DNA of 64,000 bases, taken from assembly GCA_002338715.1 (NCBI GenBank), contig DDIR01000069.1, positions 1 through 64,000 on the forward strand. Reading direction: 5' to 3'. This DNA is from Phycisphaerales bacterium UBA1845. Its GTDB lineage: Bacteria > Planctomycetota > Phycisphaerae > UBA1845. Shown one piece after another: positions 35,109-43,532 of the stretch. Position numbers and translations under genes: made by a program. Under the pieces are notes generated by a model. It was not told where the DNA came from. It ran no database searches and was given only the letters and a program-made list of their open reading frames with translations. The stretch's first letter is position 1, and every line of letters begins with the position of its first letter.

Positions 35109-36398
35109 ATGAATATCATCAGCCTCGAAATGCTTCGCCTGGGGATGAGCAGCCTGCGACTGCACAAGTTGCGGACGATGCTCACCGCGCTCGGGATTAT
35201 TTTCGGGGTGGCGGCAGTCATCTGCATGTTATCGATCAGCGAGACCGCGTCCGCCGACGAAATGCGCATGATCCAACTTCTGGGTACGCAGAACATCGTG
35301 GTCAATTCGGTCAAGCCCGAAGCCGAAATCCAGGTGTCGCAGGGCAACCAGCAGATGCTCGCCTACGGAATCACTTACAAGGATCTGGAGATCATCGAGA
35401 AGACGGTTCCCCATCTCGATCGTGTCGTCCCGGTCAAGCAGGTTGCATACGCGGTTCGCTACCGGGACCGGCAAGTGGAAACCGATGTCTTCGGAACAAC
35501 GCCTGAGTTCTTTGCCACGGTCAACACCTCGGCTGCAAGGGGCCGCGTACTGAGCACGACCGACGAGATGGAGTCCCGTTCCGTCTGCGTGATCGGCGCC
35601 GACGTGGGCGATCTGCTTTTCGGTATTGAAGATCCGCTGGGCCAAAACCTGTTGGTCACGACGCCGAGCAAGACAGCCCCCTACACGATTGTGGGCGTTC
35701 TCGATCGGGTCAAGACAGCCGGCACCCCGCGCAAGGGTGTCGAAGAACGCAACATCAACATGGACATTTTCATCCCGTTCACGGTCGCCTCCAAGCAGTT
35801 CGGCGACATCACGGTTCGTGGATCGTCGGTTTCCCGAGAGTTCAAGCGGGTGGACCTGACCACGCTGTACCTTGCGGTGGACAGTACCGAGAACGTGATC
35901 GCCGTGTCGGAGGTGGCGCGCCGGACCTTCCAACTGCTCCACGAGAAGGTGGATTACGAGATCGTGGTCCCCTACCGGACGTTGCAACTCGCCGAGAAGA
36001 AAAAGCAGAACTCGCAGTACCAGTTGGGTTCCATCGCGGGGATATCGCTGTTGGTTGGTGGAATCGGCATCATGAATATCATGCTCGCCACCGTCACCGA
36101 GCGAACCCGGGAGATCGGGGTGCGGCGGGCACTGGGGGCCAAACGTTTGCACATCACCATTCAGTTCCTCGTCGAGACGGCGGTCATCTCGATGGCGGGC
36201 GGACTGCTGGGGATCATTTTGGGATACGCCGGCGCCTACGCGATCGCCCACATCTACGCCTGGGGCAACCCGATCGTGAAGTTCTGGTCCATCGGTTTGA
36301 GCTTCGGGCTGAGCGTGATGATCGGGATTTTCTTTGGAATGTACCCGGCGATGAAAGCTGCCCAGCTTGACCCAATTGAGGCGCTTCGCAACCAATAA
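35109..36398 (+). CDS. MacB/FtsX-type ABC transporter permease
   Basis: A 429-residue protein with the MacB plan: an N-terminal membrane helix (LTALGIIFGVAAVICMLSIS), a periplasmic domain (about 60-290), and three C-terminal helices with ERTREIGVRRALGAKRLHIT, the coupling helix that touches the ATPase. It ends ...QLDPIEALRNQ, as FtsX-type permeases do. MacB-like permeases use mechanotransmission to move lipoproteins, peptides or cell-wall signals. No cognate ATPase adjoins it, so the partner must be elsewhere. The ATG at 35109 is the first that fits the family N-terminus. Confidence 0.86.
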   Translation: MNIISLEMLRLGMSSLRLHKLRTMLTALGIIFGVAAVICMLSISETASADEMRMIQLLGTQNIVVNSVKPEAEIQVSQGNQQMLAYGITYKDLEIIEKTVPHLDRVVPVKQVAYAVRYRDRQVETDVFGTTPEFFATVNTSAARGRVLSTTDEMESRSVCVIGADVGDLLFGIEDPLGQNLLVTTPSKTAPYTIVGVLDRVKTAGTPRKGVEERNINMDIFIPFTVASKQFGDITVRGSSVSREFKRVDLTTLYLAVDSTENVIAVSEVARRTFQLLHEKVDYEIVVPYRTLQLAEKKKQNSQYQLGSIAGISLLVGGIGIMNIMLATVTERTREIGVRRALGAKRLHITIQFLVETAVISMAGGLLGIILGYAGAYAIAHIYAWGNPIVKFWSIGLSFGLSVMIGIFFGMYPAMKAAQLDPIEALRNQ

Positions 36399-36469
36399 CC
36401 GTCCTCGCAACAACCGACTCCACGAATTTTGTAAAAATTTTTTTGGGAGATCGTGATGTTATTCACGAG

Positions 36470-36494
36470 AAAGTGTCACGAACTGGCACTTTTT
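36470..36494 (+). terminator. Intrinsic terminator after the MacB-like permease
   Basis: AAAGTGTC (36470-36477), loop ACGAACT, GGCACTTT (36485-36492), followed by TT. The eight-pair stem includes one G-T pair. Confidence 0.55.
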
Positions 36495-36631
36495 GATGTG
36501 ATTTTCATACGCCGGACCGCGCCGGGAAATATCGCCGATACACATCCGACACAACTGTACGATACGCCTGTAAGTGTTGACAAGGTTCAGAAACAAACGC
36601 GGTTTTGCGTCGTCCGAGAACGAAAGTCAAT

Positions 36632-36660
36632 TTGCTGTTCCACTTTTTCTGTCGTATACT
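36632..36660 (+). promoter_or_regulatory. Candidate promoter for the sigma-factor gene
   Basis: TTGCTG (36632-36637), 17 bp, TATACT (36655-36660). The -10 is five of six to consensus; the -35 is weak. Confidence 0.4.
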
Positions 36661-37057
36661 TTAGCAGTTGGCAGTGCTCCCCCCACGACTGAATCCCCAC
36701 GACATGCTGAATTGTACGATTCGTGCGCACCGATTGCTTGCGCGCTGAATTTTGCTGGACCGCCGGCCGACTCGCGTCATTGGACCGGTGGCAACGGTTC
36801 TGGAAAAGGGCCTGACCGTAAATCGGGCCCGATGAACGGATTTTGGAGGGTACCGATAAGAACTGACATATTCAGACCGAATCGTCAGATCCGATCGGGT
36901 TTGTTGTGCGTAGTATTCATTAGAGGACGTACCTGATAGGGGACAGATTTTCAGGGTACGAGCCAAAGTCAGGCGGATCGGAAGAGGGACCTAAGGGGGG
37001 ACTTCGCCAAGTGCGTTGATGACGACCAGTCGCCAACGCGTGCCAGGGAGACGAATC

Positions 37058-38095
37058 ATGGCTCAATCGCAAGCACAAACGACAGTGGACACGACCGTTG
37101 CCAACGGTCCAAACCCAACCACCCAATCGCCAACCACCCAATCGGAGGGTATCGGTTCTCCGCTTCCTCCGACTGGCGATTTCATGCACATGCTTAGCGA
37201 CGAAAATCGCCAGATTATTCATCGCCTCTGCACAGAGCCGGTACCGCACATGGATCATCCCGATCTGCATCGGGCCAAAGCCGATGTGGAGTTGTTCGGG
37301 GTTGCAGCCAAGCTGTCGCCTTCAGACGGGTTTCGATTTGAACCGCCGAAGGAGATCACGGCTGGCCGCATCTCACCGGCGACCCGTGCGCCGACGCTGA
37401 CCGGCAACCAGGAAAAGCAGCTCTTCTTGCGGTTGAACCTGACGCGAATGAAGATCTGCAATATCCTCAATCGCTATACGGATCGGCCCCTGACGCCCAA
37501 AGCCGCCCGAACCTTAATCGCCTGGGGCGACTGGGAGCTGAAGGTGCGCGAACAGGTGGTCGAACTCAACATGCCGCTCGTTTTGGCGATGGCCAAACGC
37601 ACCCGACTGAGCAATATTGACTTCAACGAGATGATCAGCGAAGGCAACATGGCGCTCCTCCGCAGCGTCGACAAGTTCGACTGCGGACGTGGGTTCAAGT
37701 TCAGCACCTACGCATGCCGTGCGATTCTCAAGAGTTTCTCGCGGGTTGCCATGAAGGCCAGCCGCTATCGTGGCACATTCCCGGTCGAATACGATCCGTC
37801 CATCGAGAAGAGCGACCACGTTGAAACCCAACGGGCGCAGGTGGAATCGGATTGCATCGTCGAGTTGAAGGACATTATCGAAGCCAACGCGGCTTCCCTG
37901 TCCGACGTCGAGAAGACGGTCATCCTGGAGCGTTTCGCATTGGCGCCGAAGGCTTCCGAAGTGCCCACGCCCAAGACGCTCGAGCAGGTCGGCACGATCA
38001 TCGGTGTCACCAAGGAGCGTGTGCGGCAGATCCAGAACAAGGCGCTGAAGAAGATTCGCCACGCGCTGGAAAACGGATACCTGGCCGCCAGCTAA
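37058..38095 (+). CDS. RNA polymerase sigma-70 family factor
   Basis: A 345-residue sigma factor. The N-terminal 100 residues are low complexity (Gln/Thr/Pro-rich) rather than region 1.1. Region 2 is LVLAMAKRTRLSNIDFNEM, SEGNMALLRSVDKFD and GFKFSTYACRAILKSFSRVA, which bind the clamp helices and melt the -10. Region 4 is SDVEKTVILERFAL and the helix-turn-helix LEQVGTIIGVTKERVRQIQN. A helical region between the two is divergent, so it could be an alternative (group 2/3) factor rather than the housekeeping one. AGGGAG lies 7 nt before the ATG at 37058. It is monocistronic, with its own terminator. Confidence 0.88.
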   Translation: MAQSQAQTTVDTTVANGPNPTTQSPTTQSEGIGSPLPPTGDFMHMLSDENRQIIHRLCTEPVPHMDHPDLHRAKADVELFGVAAKLSPSDGFRFEPPKEITAGRISPATRAPTLTGNQEKQLFLRLNLTRMKICNILNRYTDRPLTPKAARTLIAWGDWELKVREQVVELNMPLVLAMAKRTRLSNIDFNEMISEGNMALLRSVDKFDCGRGFKFSTYACRAILKSFSRVAMKASRYRGTFPVEYDPSIEKSDHVETQRAQVESDCIVELKDIIEANAASLSDVEKTVILERFALAPKASEVPTPKTLEQVGTIIGVTKERVRQIQNKALKKIRHALENGYLAAS

Positions 38096-38128
38096 TGGGT
38101 CCTGGCCGACGGAATAGAAACATCACGG

Positions 38129-38162
38129 GGCGTGCCTGGCGATTGTCGGGCACGCCTTTTTT
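38129..38162 (+). terminator. Intrinsic terminator of the sigma-factor gene
   Basis: GGCGTGCC (38129-38136) pairs with GGCACGCC (38149-38156), followed by six T. A strong textbook hairpin. Confidence 0.9.
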
Positions 38163-38376
38163 GTTTGCGCTTCTTCGGGAATGGGTGGCTTATTCGATTT
38201 CAACCCACGGGCGGCGCGTTGCCATGGATTTCCGCGCGCGGGAATGGTGGTGTTGATGCGTTGCTTGGGGTGAATTGAAGGCGCTCTATAGCGATCTTAA
38301 TCCAAGCGTAGCGATTTGCTCGTACGCTCTTCAGAGCCCGGCGCCGGTTGTCACCCTGATTGACTTCGTTTTTCCC

Positions 38377-38406
38377 CTGGATTCCCGCCTGCGCGGGAAT
38401 GACGAC
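38377..38406. repeat. REP-like palindromic dispersed repeat, copy 2
   Basis: CTGGATTCCCGCCTGCGCGG then GAATGACGACG, nearly identical to the copy at 88-116. A degenerate relative (GGATTTCCGCGCGCGGGAAT) sits at about 38227-38246. Upstream lies TAATCCAAGCGTAGCGA (38298-38314), which recurs beside copy 3. The whole 38163-38440 gap has no gene. Confidence 0.7.
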
Positions 38407-38440
38407 GCTGTCGCGCCGCTACGTTTGGACCCAAGGTGTT

Positions 38441-39406
38441 CTAACCGACTTCGCGGCGTTGGAAGAGGGCGGTCCCCAGGAACAATGCAGACAACGAGAA
38501 GCCGGCTGCATACGCGGTACTCAACGCCACATACTTGGCTGGTACGTTCATCCCACCATTAACCGCGTCGATGATCCAGAAGATGCTGAAGTTTGGAATG
38601 ACCAGATACGCAATCCGGGCGAACGTCGACGTCTGGGCGGCTTGGCTTAGAAGGTAGTCCGAGATGATGCCCAGCATCAACATCGACACGCACGTCAGCA
38701 AAGTCATCACCTGACCAAGCCGAGTCGACGCTGCCAACGCGACGGCTGTCAAAACCATCACCGAGCAGAACACAAGAAAGGCCGCTTTGAAAATATCAAT
38801 GCCAAACGGTCCGAGATTGAACGGCCCCACTTCCCACGAGCGCCCGAGGAAGCAAATGGCGATTGCGCCAAAGGTCAGAAGCGGCGTCCCCAGTTTGTAG
38901 ACGGTTGCGACAAAAGGCTTGTCTCGAAAGAAGTTTAGAATACCGGCGATGACAAAGACGGCCATCATCGCACCGGGGCCAAAGACGAGTACGGGCCAAT
39001 GCCATTCGTCGGCACTGCTTTCGAGGACCTTGTGCTGCACCGACATGAAGAAACCAAGGAACCCGATATAGAACGCAAGCGCCAACGCCAGGATCAAACC
39101 GACGTATTTTCCCATCAGGAATACGGGCCGGCTGACGGGCTTGCTCACCACCGTCAGAACGGTCTTGTTCTCAATTTCACGGGTCAATACGGAAGACGCG
39201 CTAAAGGAAGCTAGAAACAACCCGCTCAGCAAGAGGGTCGACAGCCCGAGTTCCATGAGGAGCTTGTTGTCGTCTTTGAGGGTAAACGCCGCCAACCCGA
39301 CATTGAGGGGCATCAGCAGCAATGTCGCGAGCAGCACGATCCCGAAGATCGGTTGACGCACCGTCTCGGTGAAAGTCGTGATCGTGATGGCCAGCATTTT
39401 CATCAT
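38441..39406 (-). CDS. ABC-2 type membrane permease-like protein
   Basis: A 321-residue protein with six or seven membrane segments. FSASSVLTREIENKTVLTVV then SKPVSRPVFLMGKYVGLILA is the signature loop of ABC-2 permeases: the E-I-x-N/S-K-T element that precedes the second helix. The end is FSIFWIIDAVNGG then two helices. I use the ATG at 39406 (a second ATG follows directly), which has AAGGA upstream; the longer frame starts in unrelated sequence. The same domain occurs in the permease at 46182-47570, but this gene has no ATPase next to it and faces the other way. Transported substrate unknown. Confidence 0.78.
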   Translation of the reverse strand: MMKMLAITITTFTETVRQPIFGIVLLATLLLMPLNVGLAAFTLKDDNKLLMELGLSTLLLSGLFLASFSASSVLTREIENKTVLTVVSKPVSRPVFLMGKYVGLILALALAFYIGFLGFFMSVQHKVLESSADEWHWPVLVFGPGAMMAVFVIAGILNFFRDKPFVATVYKLGTPLLTFGAIAICFLGRSWEVGPFNLGPFGIDIFKAAFLVFCSVMVLTAVALAASTRLGQVMTLLTCVSMLMLGIISDYLLSQAAQTSTFARIAYLVIPNFSIFWIIDAVNGGMNVPAKYVALSTAYAAGFSLSALFLGTALFQRREVG

Positions 39407-40309
39407 GGGGCAGATGATCCTTTGTGGTTCTGATCCTTTGTGGTTTTGGGTTGTACAGCTTTGAGAGCATAGGAAACGACCGGATCGACGTCCAGACACA
39501 CGGGGCACAATCCATGATCCATCAGCTGCCCCCGGGGGCCATCCTGAGCTTGCGAATAAGAATATCAGAAATTCTCTGAACCGTTTCGCGTGGTGGATCG
39601 TACCTCCTGTAACCGTGAAAACTGCGGTGATGTTGCGCCTTGAAGGTGGTCGCGGTTGATTTGAGCAGGATGCGTAGGCAGAGAGAGAGCCCGAATTCCA
39701 AGTTGGTTGGGCAACGGTTCCGATTTCAGGCCCAGGTTTCGAAGGCTTGGCATTGAACGCCTGGCAGGGTTCTGAAGATTCGGAATTGTGCGATTGCGGG
39801 AATTTGGGTAGTGTGCGAGCTGTCGTTGCTGTCCCCGTGCAGTCCTTTCGATTCCTACCTGCTGTCCTGGCAGGCTGTTGATCTTTTGCGCATTTGATAA
39901 CCGGTGACCATGAGGCGCCCGCTCACTGTGGCATCGTCGTGAATGCCCGGTTGGCAAACCCGCCCTCAAGGTGGTATGGCGGGCAGTCTTTGGGCATCGT
40001 AAGTCGGTTATGCACAGGTGATTGCATGCGTGATCGGATGGGCGTGCAAGCTTGGCAATGGGCTGTAATTGCGGTAAGCTCCCCCGCCCCGGTCGGTATG
40101 GTCGTGCCCCAACCAGCGTCGGTCGTGCCAGAACCTCAGGGCACGAACAGAACTTCAGGGCACCGACATGGGGCAAGCAAACCGCAAACGAGGTGGCAGG
40201 TGTCCGGTTCGGCGGGTTCGTGGATTCCGTAGAAATGATTGTGAGGTGCCCCTGATGGGCGCACCACTGTCCCAACGCTGTCAAAAAGCGAGAAACGCAT
40301 TCTGACATC
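39407..40309. other. Long intergenic region with short tandem repeat and hairpin
   Basis: About 900 bp between divergent genes. It holds a 19-nt tandem repeat, CAGAACCTCAGGGCACGA at 40129 and CAGAACTTCAGGGCACCGA at 40148; GGTCGTGCC twice nearby; and a hairpin CCCGCC/GGCGGG at 39959-39983. A long minus-strand frame crosses it but looks spurious. It may hold a decayed gene or a structured RNA; neither can be shown. Confidence 0.4.
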
Positions 40310-42457
40310 ATGAGTGATTCTTCTGTATTAAAAGACCGGCGTGCCCAACTGACCGCCCTCGTCGGATTCATCTTCCAGGCGACCTTCTTTATCGTGATGT
40401 TTGTCGTCGGAAGGATTTGCAAATCCGATGTCATTCTTGCGACGGCACGTTTCATGCTGGGCGGCGTGATCATTTGGCCGGTTATCTCCATCGTCTACAG
40501 CCAGCGTCGTCGAACGGCCAAGGAACGGCTCGAAGCTGAAGAACTCAAACGTTCCCGTTCGCAAGAAGGTGTCGGCGCAATCTTCGACACCGAAGACGAA
40601 GCCTACCTGATCGAAAGAAAACGGCTCGCGTGGATTCTGCGTTGGGTGGTACCGACAGCTGCGCTGTTTGTCGCGCTCTACCATATCGGTGCGTCGATCT
40701 GGGCCTGGGATTGGGATTTCGGAACCCCGCTCAGCGGTAAGTGGAATGAAACGCAATACTCGGGACCGGCGATGGCGTTTGTCGGCGGGATCGGGTTCCT
40801 GTCGTTTTTGTTTTCGCGATATACGGCAGGAATGGCCCGCATGCCCGGTTGGCGAATGCTTCGCTCCGGAGCGAGTTTCCTTGCTGGGAACGCGTTGGCG
40901 TGCCTGTTCGTTTTGATTGCCATCGCGCTTCAGGGACGTGACCTGCCCAACCCCGAAGCGATCGTCACCTACATCATTCGCATCACCCTGCTGGTCCTGG
41001 GTATCGAGTTCATCGCCAACTTCATTCTGGACTTCTACCGCCCGAGGACCATCGGGCAGGAAAGCAGGCCGGCATTCGACAGTCGCCTGCTGGCGCTGAT
41101 CACCGAAACGGGCGGAATTGCCCGGTCGCTGGCCGACGCGATCAACTATCAATTCGGATTTGAAGTCAGCAAGACCTGGTTCTACGAACTGCTCCAACGG
41201 GCGATGGCGCCGATGCTCGCGTTTGGTGTGTTTGCACTGATCGCCCTGTCGACCATCGTATTCGTGGACGCCGACGAACAAGCCGTGATCGAGCGATTCG
41301 GACACCGCCTCCAAAGCAGTGACGAGGTGCTCTCCCCCGGCTTGCATTTCAAGTGCCCCTGGCCAATCGACAAAGTCTATCGCGCCCGGGTGGACCGCGT
41401 GCGGACATTGACGGTTGGATCATCCGTGGATCAGGACAAGGAAACCAACACCGAGTTGGTCAAAGGGAAGTTGCGCGAGAAACCGATCCTCTGGGGCGAG
41501 AAGCACGAGTTCAACGCAGAGATGATGTTGGTCGTCGCCAGCCCCGATATCACCAATTTCGATTCCGATGCCGACGTCGATGTTGACGCCGAAGACGCAA
41601 ACAGCGTCGAAAGTGATCCCGGAAGTGAAGGCAAAGCTGTCGCGGTCGGGCTGCTGATGGTCTCGGTCAACATCCAATACCGCGTCAAAGATCTTCACGA
41701 ATATCTTTATGAATACTACGAGCCCGAACGTTTGGTCGAGGCAATCGCCTATCAGGTCCTGACCGACTATGCCGCCAGCGTAGACGTTGACCGGATCATT
41801 GGCCCGGGCCGCACCGAGGTCAACAAGACGCTCCATCGCATCCTTCAACAGCGGGCGGATGAACTGGGTATCGGCGTTGAGATTCTCTTCTGCGGCGTTC
41901 AGGAAGCGCACCCCACCGACGATGTGGCCAAGGCATTCCAGGAAGTCGTCAAAGCGGAAATGGAAAAGGACGCCTTCATTGAAGAGGCCCGCGGGCAGGC
42001 TGAAGTCATTCTGACGACCGTTGCAGGCAGCCGCAATCGCGCCCTTCGACTCGACCGGGCGATTCTTGAAATGGACCGCATTTCGCAAGATGCGACCTCC
42101 ACCCCCGAGCAGATCCAGGCGTCGATTGATCGCGTTGACGAATTACTGATGGGTTCGGTCGGAACGGAAAACGGGATCGTGCCTGCCGGTGGACAAGCCG
42201 CCTCACGAATCGCGGAGATTCAGGCGCGAATCCTCGCCGAAGTGACAGAGGCCAAGCGAAAACTGACCGTGTTCAGTGCGGAGATCGCGGCGTATCAATC
42301 CGCGCCGCGACTTTACAAGGTGCGCAAGTACCTCGACATGCTCCAACGATCGCTTGCGCAAATTCGTAAGTACGTGGTCGTCACGGATCCGAAAAAGAAC
42401 GTCATCGTCATCTATGACAAGCCGCAGACCGGCACCATTGATATTGATACTCAATGA
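40310..42457 (+). CDS. HflK-like SPFH protein fused to a polytopic membrane domain
   Basis: A 715-residue protein. Residues 1-300 carry about seven membrane helices (FIFQATFFIVMFVVGRI, WVVPTAALFVALYHIGASIW, LLVLGIEFIANFILDF, MLAFGVFALIALSTIVFV and others). HflK proteins normally have one. Then the SPFH domain: DADEQAVIERFGHRLQSSDE, SPGLHFKCPWPIDKVYRARV, LLMVSVNIQYRVKDLHEYLY, LGIGVEILFCGVQEAHPTDD, and a long coiled coil. HflK/HflC form a cage around FtsH that controls membrane-protein degradation. It heads a six-gene operon with two more SPFH genes and an ABC transporter. Confidence 0.83.
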   Translation: MSDSSVLKDRRAQLTALVGFIFQATFFIVMFVVGRICKSDVILATARFMLGGVIIWPVISIVYSQRRRTAKERLEAEELKRSRSQEGVGAIFDTEDEAYLIERKRLAWILRWVVPTAALFVALYHIGASIWAWDWDFGTPLSGKWNETQYSGPAMAFVGGIGFLSFLFSRYTAGMARMPGWRMLRSGASFLAGNALACLFVLIAIALQGRDLPNPEAIVTYIIRITLLVLGIEFIANFILDFYRPRTIGQESRPAFDSRLLALITETGGIARSLADAINYQFGFEVSKTWFYELLQRAMAPMLAFGVFALIALSTIVFVDADEQAVIERFGHRLQSSDEVLSPGLHFKCPWPIDKVYRARVDRVRTLTVGSSVDQDKETNTELVKGKLREKPILWGEKHEFNAEMMLVVASPDITNFDSDADVDVDAEDANSVESDPGSEGKAVAVGLLMVSVNIQYRVKDLHEYLYEYYEPERLVEAIAYQVLTDYAASVDVDRIIGPGRTEVNKTLHRILQQRADELGIGVEILFCGVQEAHPTDDVAKAFQEVVKAEMEKDAFIEEARGQAEVILTTVAGSRNRALRLDRAILEMDRISQDATSTPEQIQASIDRVDELLMGSVGTENGIVPAGGQAASRIAEIQARILAEVTEAKRKLTVFSAEIAAYQSAPRLYKVRKYLDMLQRSLAQIRKYVVVTDPKKNVIVIYDKPQTGTIDIDTQ

Positions 42458-42527
42458 CATTGAAACGAATTAACTCTCTATCTGGATCACGCGTTCGAAC
42501 TGAATTCGAATCGCGGGGAAGCAAAAG

Positions 42528-43463
42528 ATGAAAAACACTCCATCGATCATTGCCGCCGTCCTGCTGATGGCCATCCTGCTGATGTACTGGTGTACGTTTC
42601 AGGTTCGGTCAACAGAAGTGGCGATCAAGAAGACCTTTGGCAACGCCAGCGAAAAACCGATTCGCATCGACGATGAAGACTCAAGCTTCTTCGCCGGATT
42701 GAATCTCAAGTGGCCTTGGCCGATCCAGAGCGTCGTCAAGTACGACACGCGCCTGCGACTGCTGGAGGGTCGTATTGAGGAAGCCCCCACGCTCGACAGC
42801 AAGCAGATCATCGTGACCACGTTCGCGACGTGGCGCATCGTCGATCCATACAAATTCCACACACGATACAACGAAGTGAAATCGGGTGAGGATGCCCTGC
42901 GGACGCGAATTCGCAGCCTTAAGAAGGCGGTGATCGGTAACCACAACTTCTCCGACTTCGTTTCGACCAAGGCATCGGATCGAAAACTTCAGGAGATCGA
43001 GAAGGAAATGATGGACGCCATCGCCGCCGACGCCCAAAAAGACTTCGGCGTCGAAATCTGCATGTTCGGCATCAAGCAGTTGGCCCTTCCTGCCAACGTC
43101 ACGCAGGCAGTCTTCACAACCATGAAGAAGACGCAGGAAGTTAAAGCCGACAAGTACCGCTCGGAAGGCGACGCCGAAGGCACGCGAATCAAAGCGGCAG
43201 CTCAGGCGGCAAGCGGTCGGATCATGGCGATGGTCGAGCGCAAAGCCGCCCGCATCGAAAGCGAAGGCCTGGCCCAAGTCGGCGAGATTTACAAAAAATT
43301 CGAAGGGCATGAAGAACTTCGAATCTTCCTGGACCAGCTGCGCTCGATTGAGTTGATCCTCCAGAATCGTGCGGAAATTTTCCTCGATACGCAGATTCAA
43401 CCGTTCAATCTTTGGAACGAGGACACAAGAATTGAGAAATCGAACGCGGCGGCTGCGAACTGA
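42528..43463 (+). CDS. HflC-like SPFH protein
   Basis: A 311-residue protein with one N-terminal membrane helix (IIAAVLLMAILLMYWCTF) and an SPFH domain: VRSTEVAIKKTFGNASEKPI, FFAGLNLKWPWPIQSVVKYD, TTFATWRIVDPYKFHTRYN. The coiled coil (VKADKYRSEGDAEGTRIKAA, ARIESEGLAQVGEIYKKF) has the A-E-A-type helix seen in HflC. It ends ...FLDTQIQPFNLWNEDTRIEK. It should assemble with the flanking HflK-like proteins in the cytoplasmic membrane. GGGGAA lies about 7 nt before the ATG; gaps to both neighbours are about 70 bp. Confidence 0.88.
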   Translation: MKNTPSIIAAVLLMAILLMYWCTFQVRSTEVAIKKTFGNASEKPIRIDDEDSSFFAGLNLKWPWPIQSVVKYDTRLRLLEGRIEEAPTLDSKQIIVTTFATWRIVDPYKFHTRYNEVKSGEDALRTRIRSLKKAVIGNHNFSDFVSTKASDRKLQEIEKEMMDAIAADAQKDFGVEICMFGIKQLALPANVTQAVFTTMKKTQEVKADKYRSEGDAEGTRIKAAAQAASGRIMAMVERKAARIESEGLAQVGEIYKKFEGHEELRIFLDQLRSIELILQNRAEIFLDTQIQPFNLWNEDTRIEKSNAAAAN

Positions 43464-43532
43464 TCGCGGTTCCATGCTCTTGTAATCGAAGTTAAGGATT
43501 CGATTCAGGCGACTCTATAGAAGGCAAGTTTT

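Larger units (their letters stand above)
36399..37057. other. Long intergenic region upstream of the sigma factor
   Basis: About 660 bp without a supported gene. It contains an A/T-rich stretch (36427-36444), the terminator at 36470, a promoter candidate at 36632, and then a leader of about 390 nt with several GGGCC/GGCCC-type palindromic steps near 36806-36830. The sigma-gene Shine-Dalgarno AGGGAG is at 37045. Confidence 0.4.

Noticed and set aside
39565..40491. A 308-codon minus-strand open frame
   Set aside because: It overlaps the start of the HflK-like gene, has no motifs or Shine-Dalgarno, and contains the intergenic tandem repeat.
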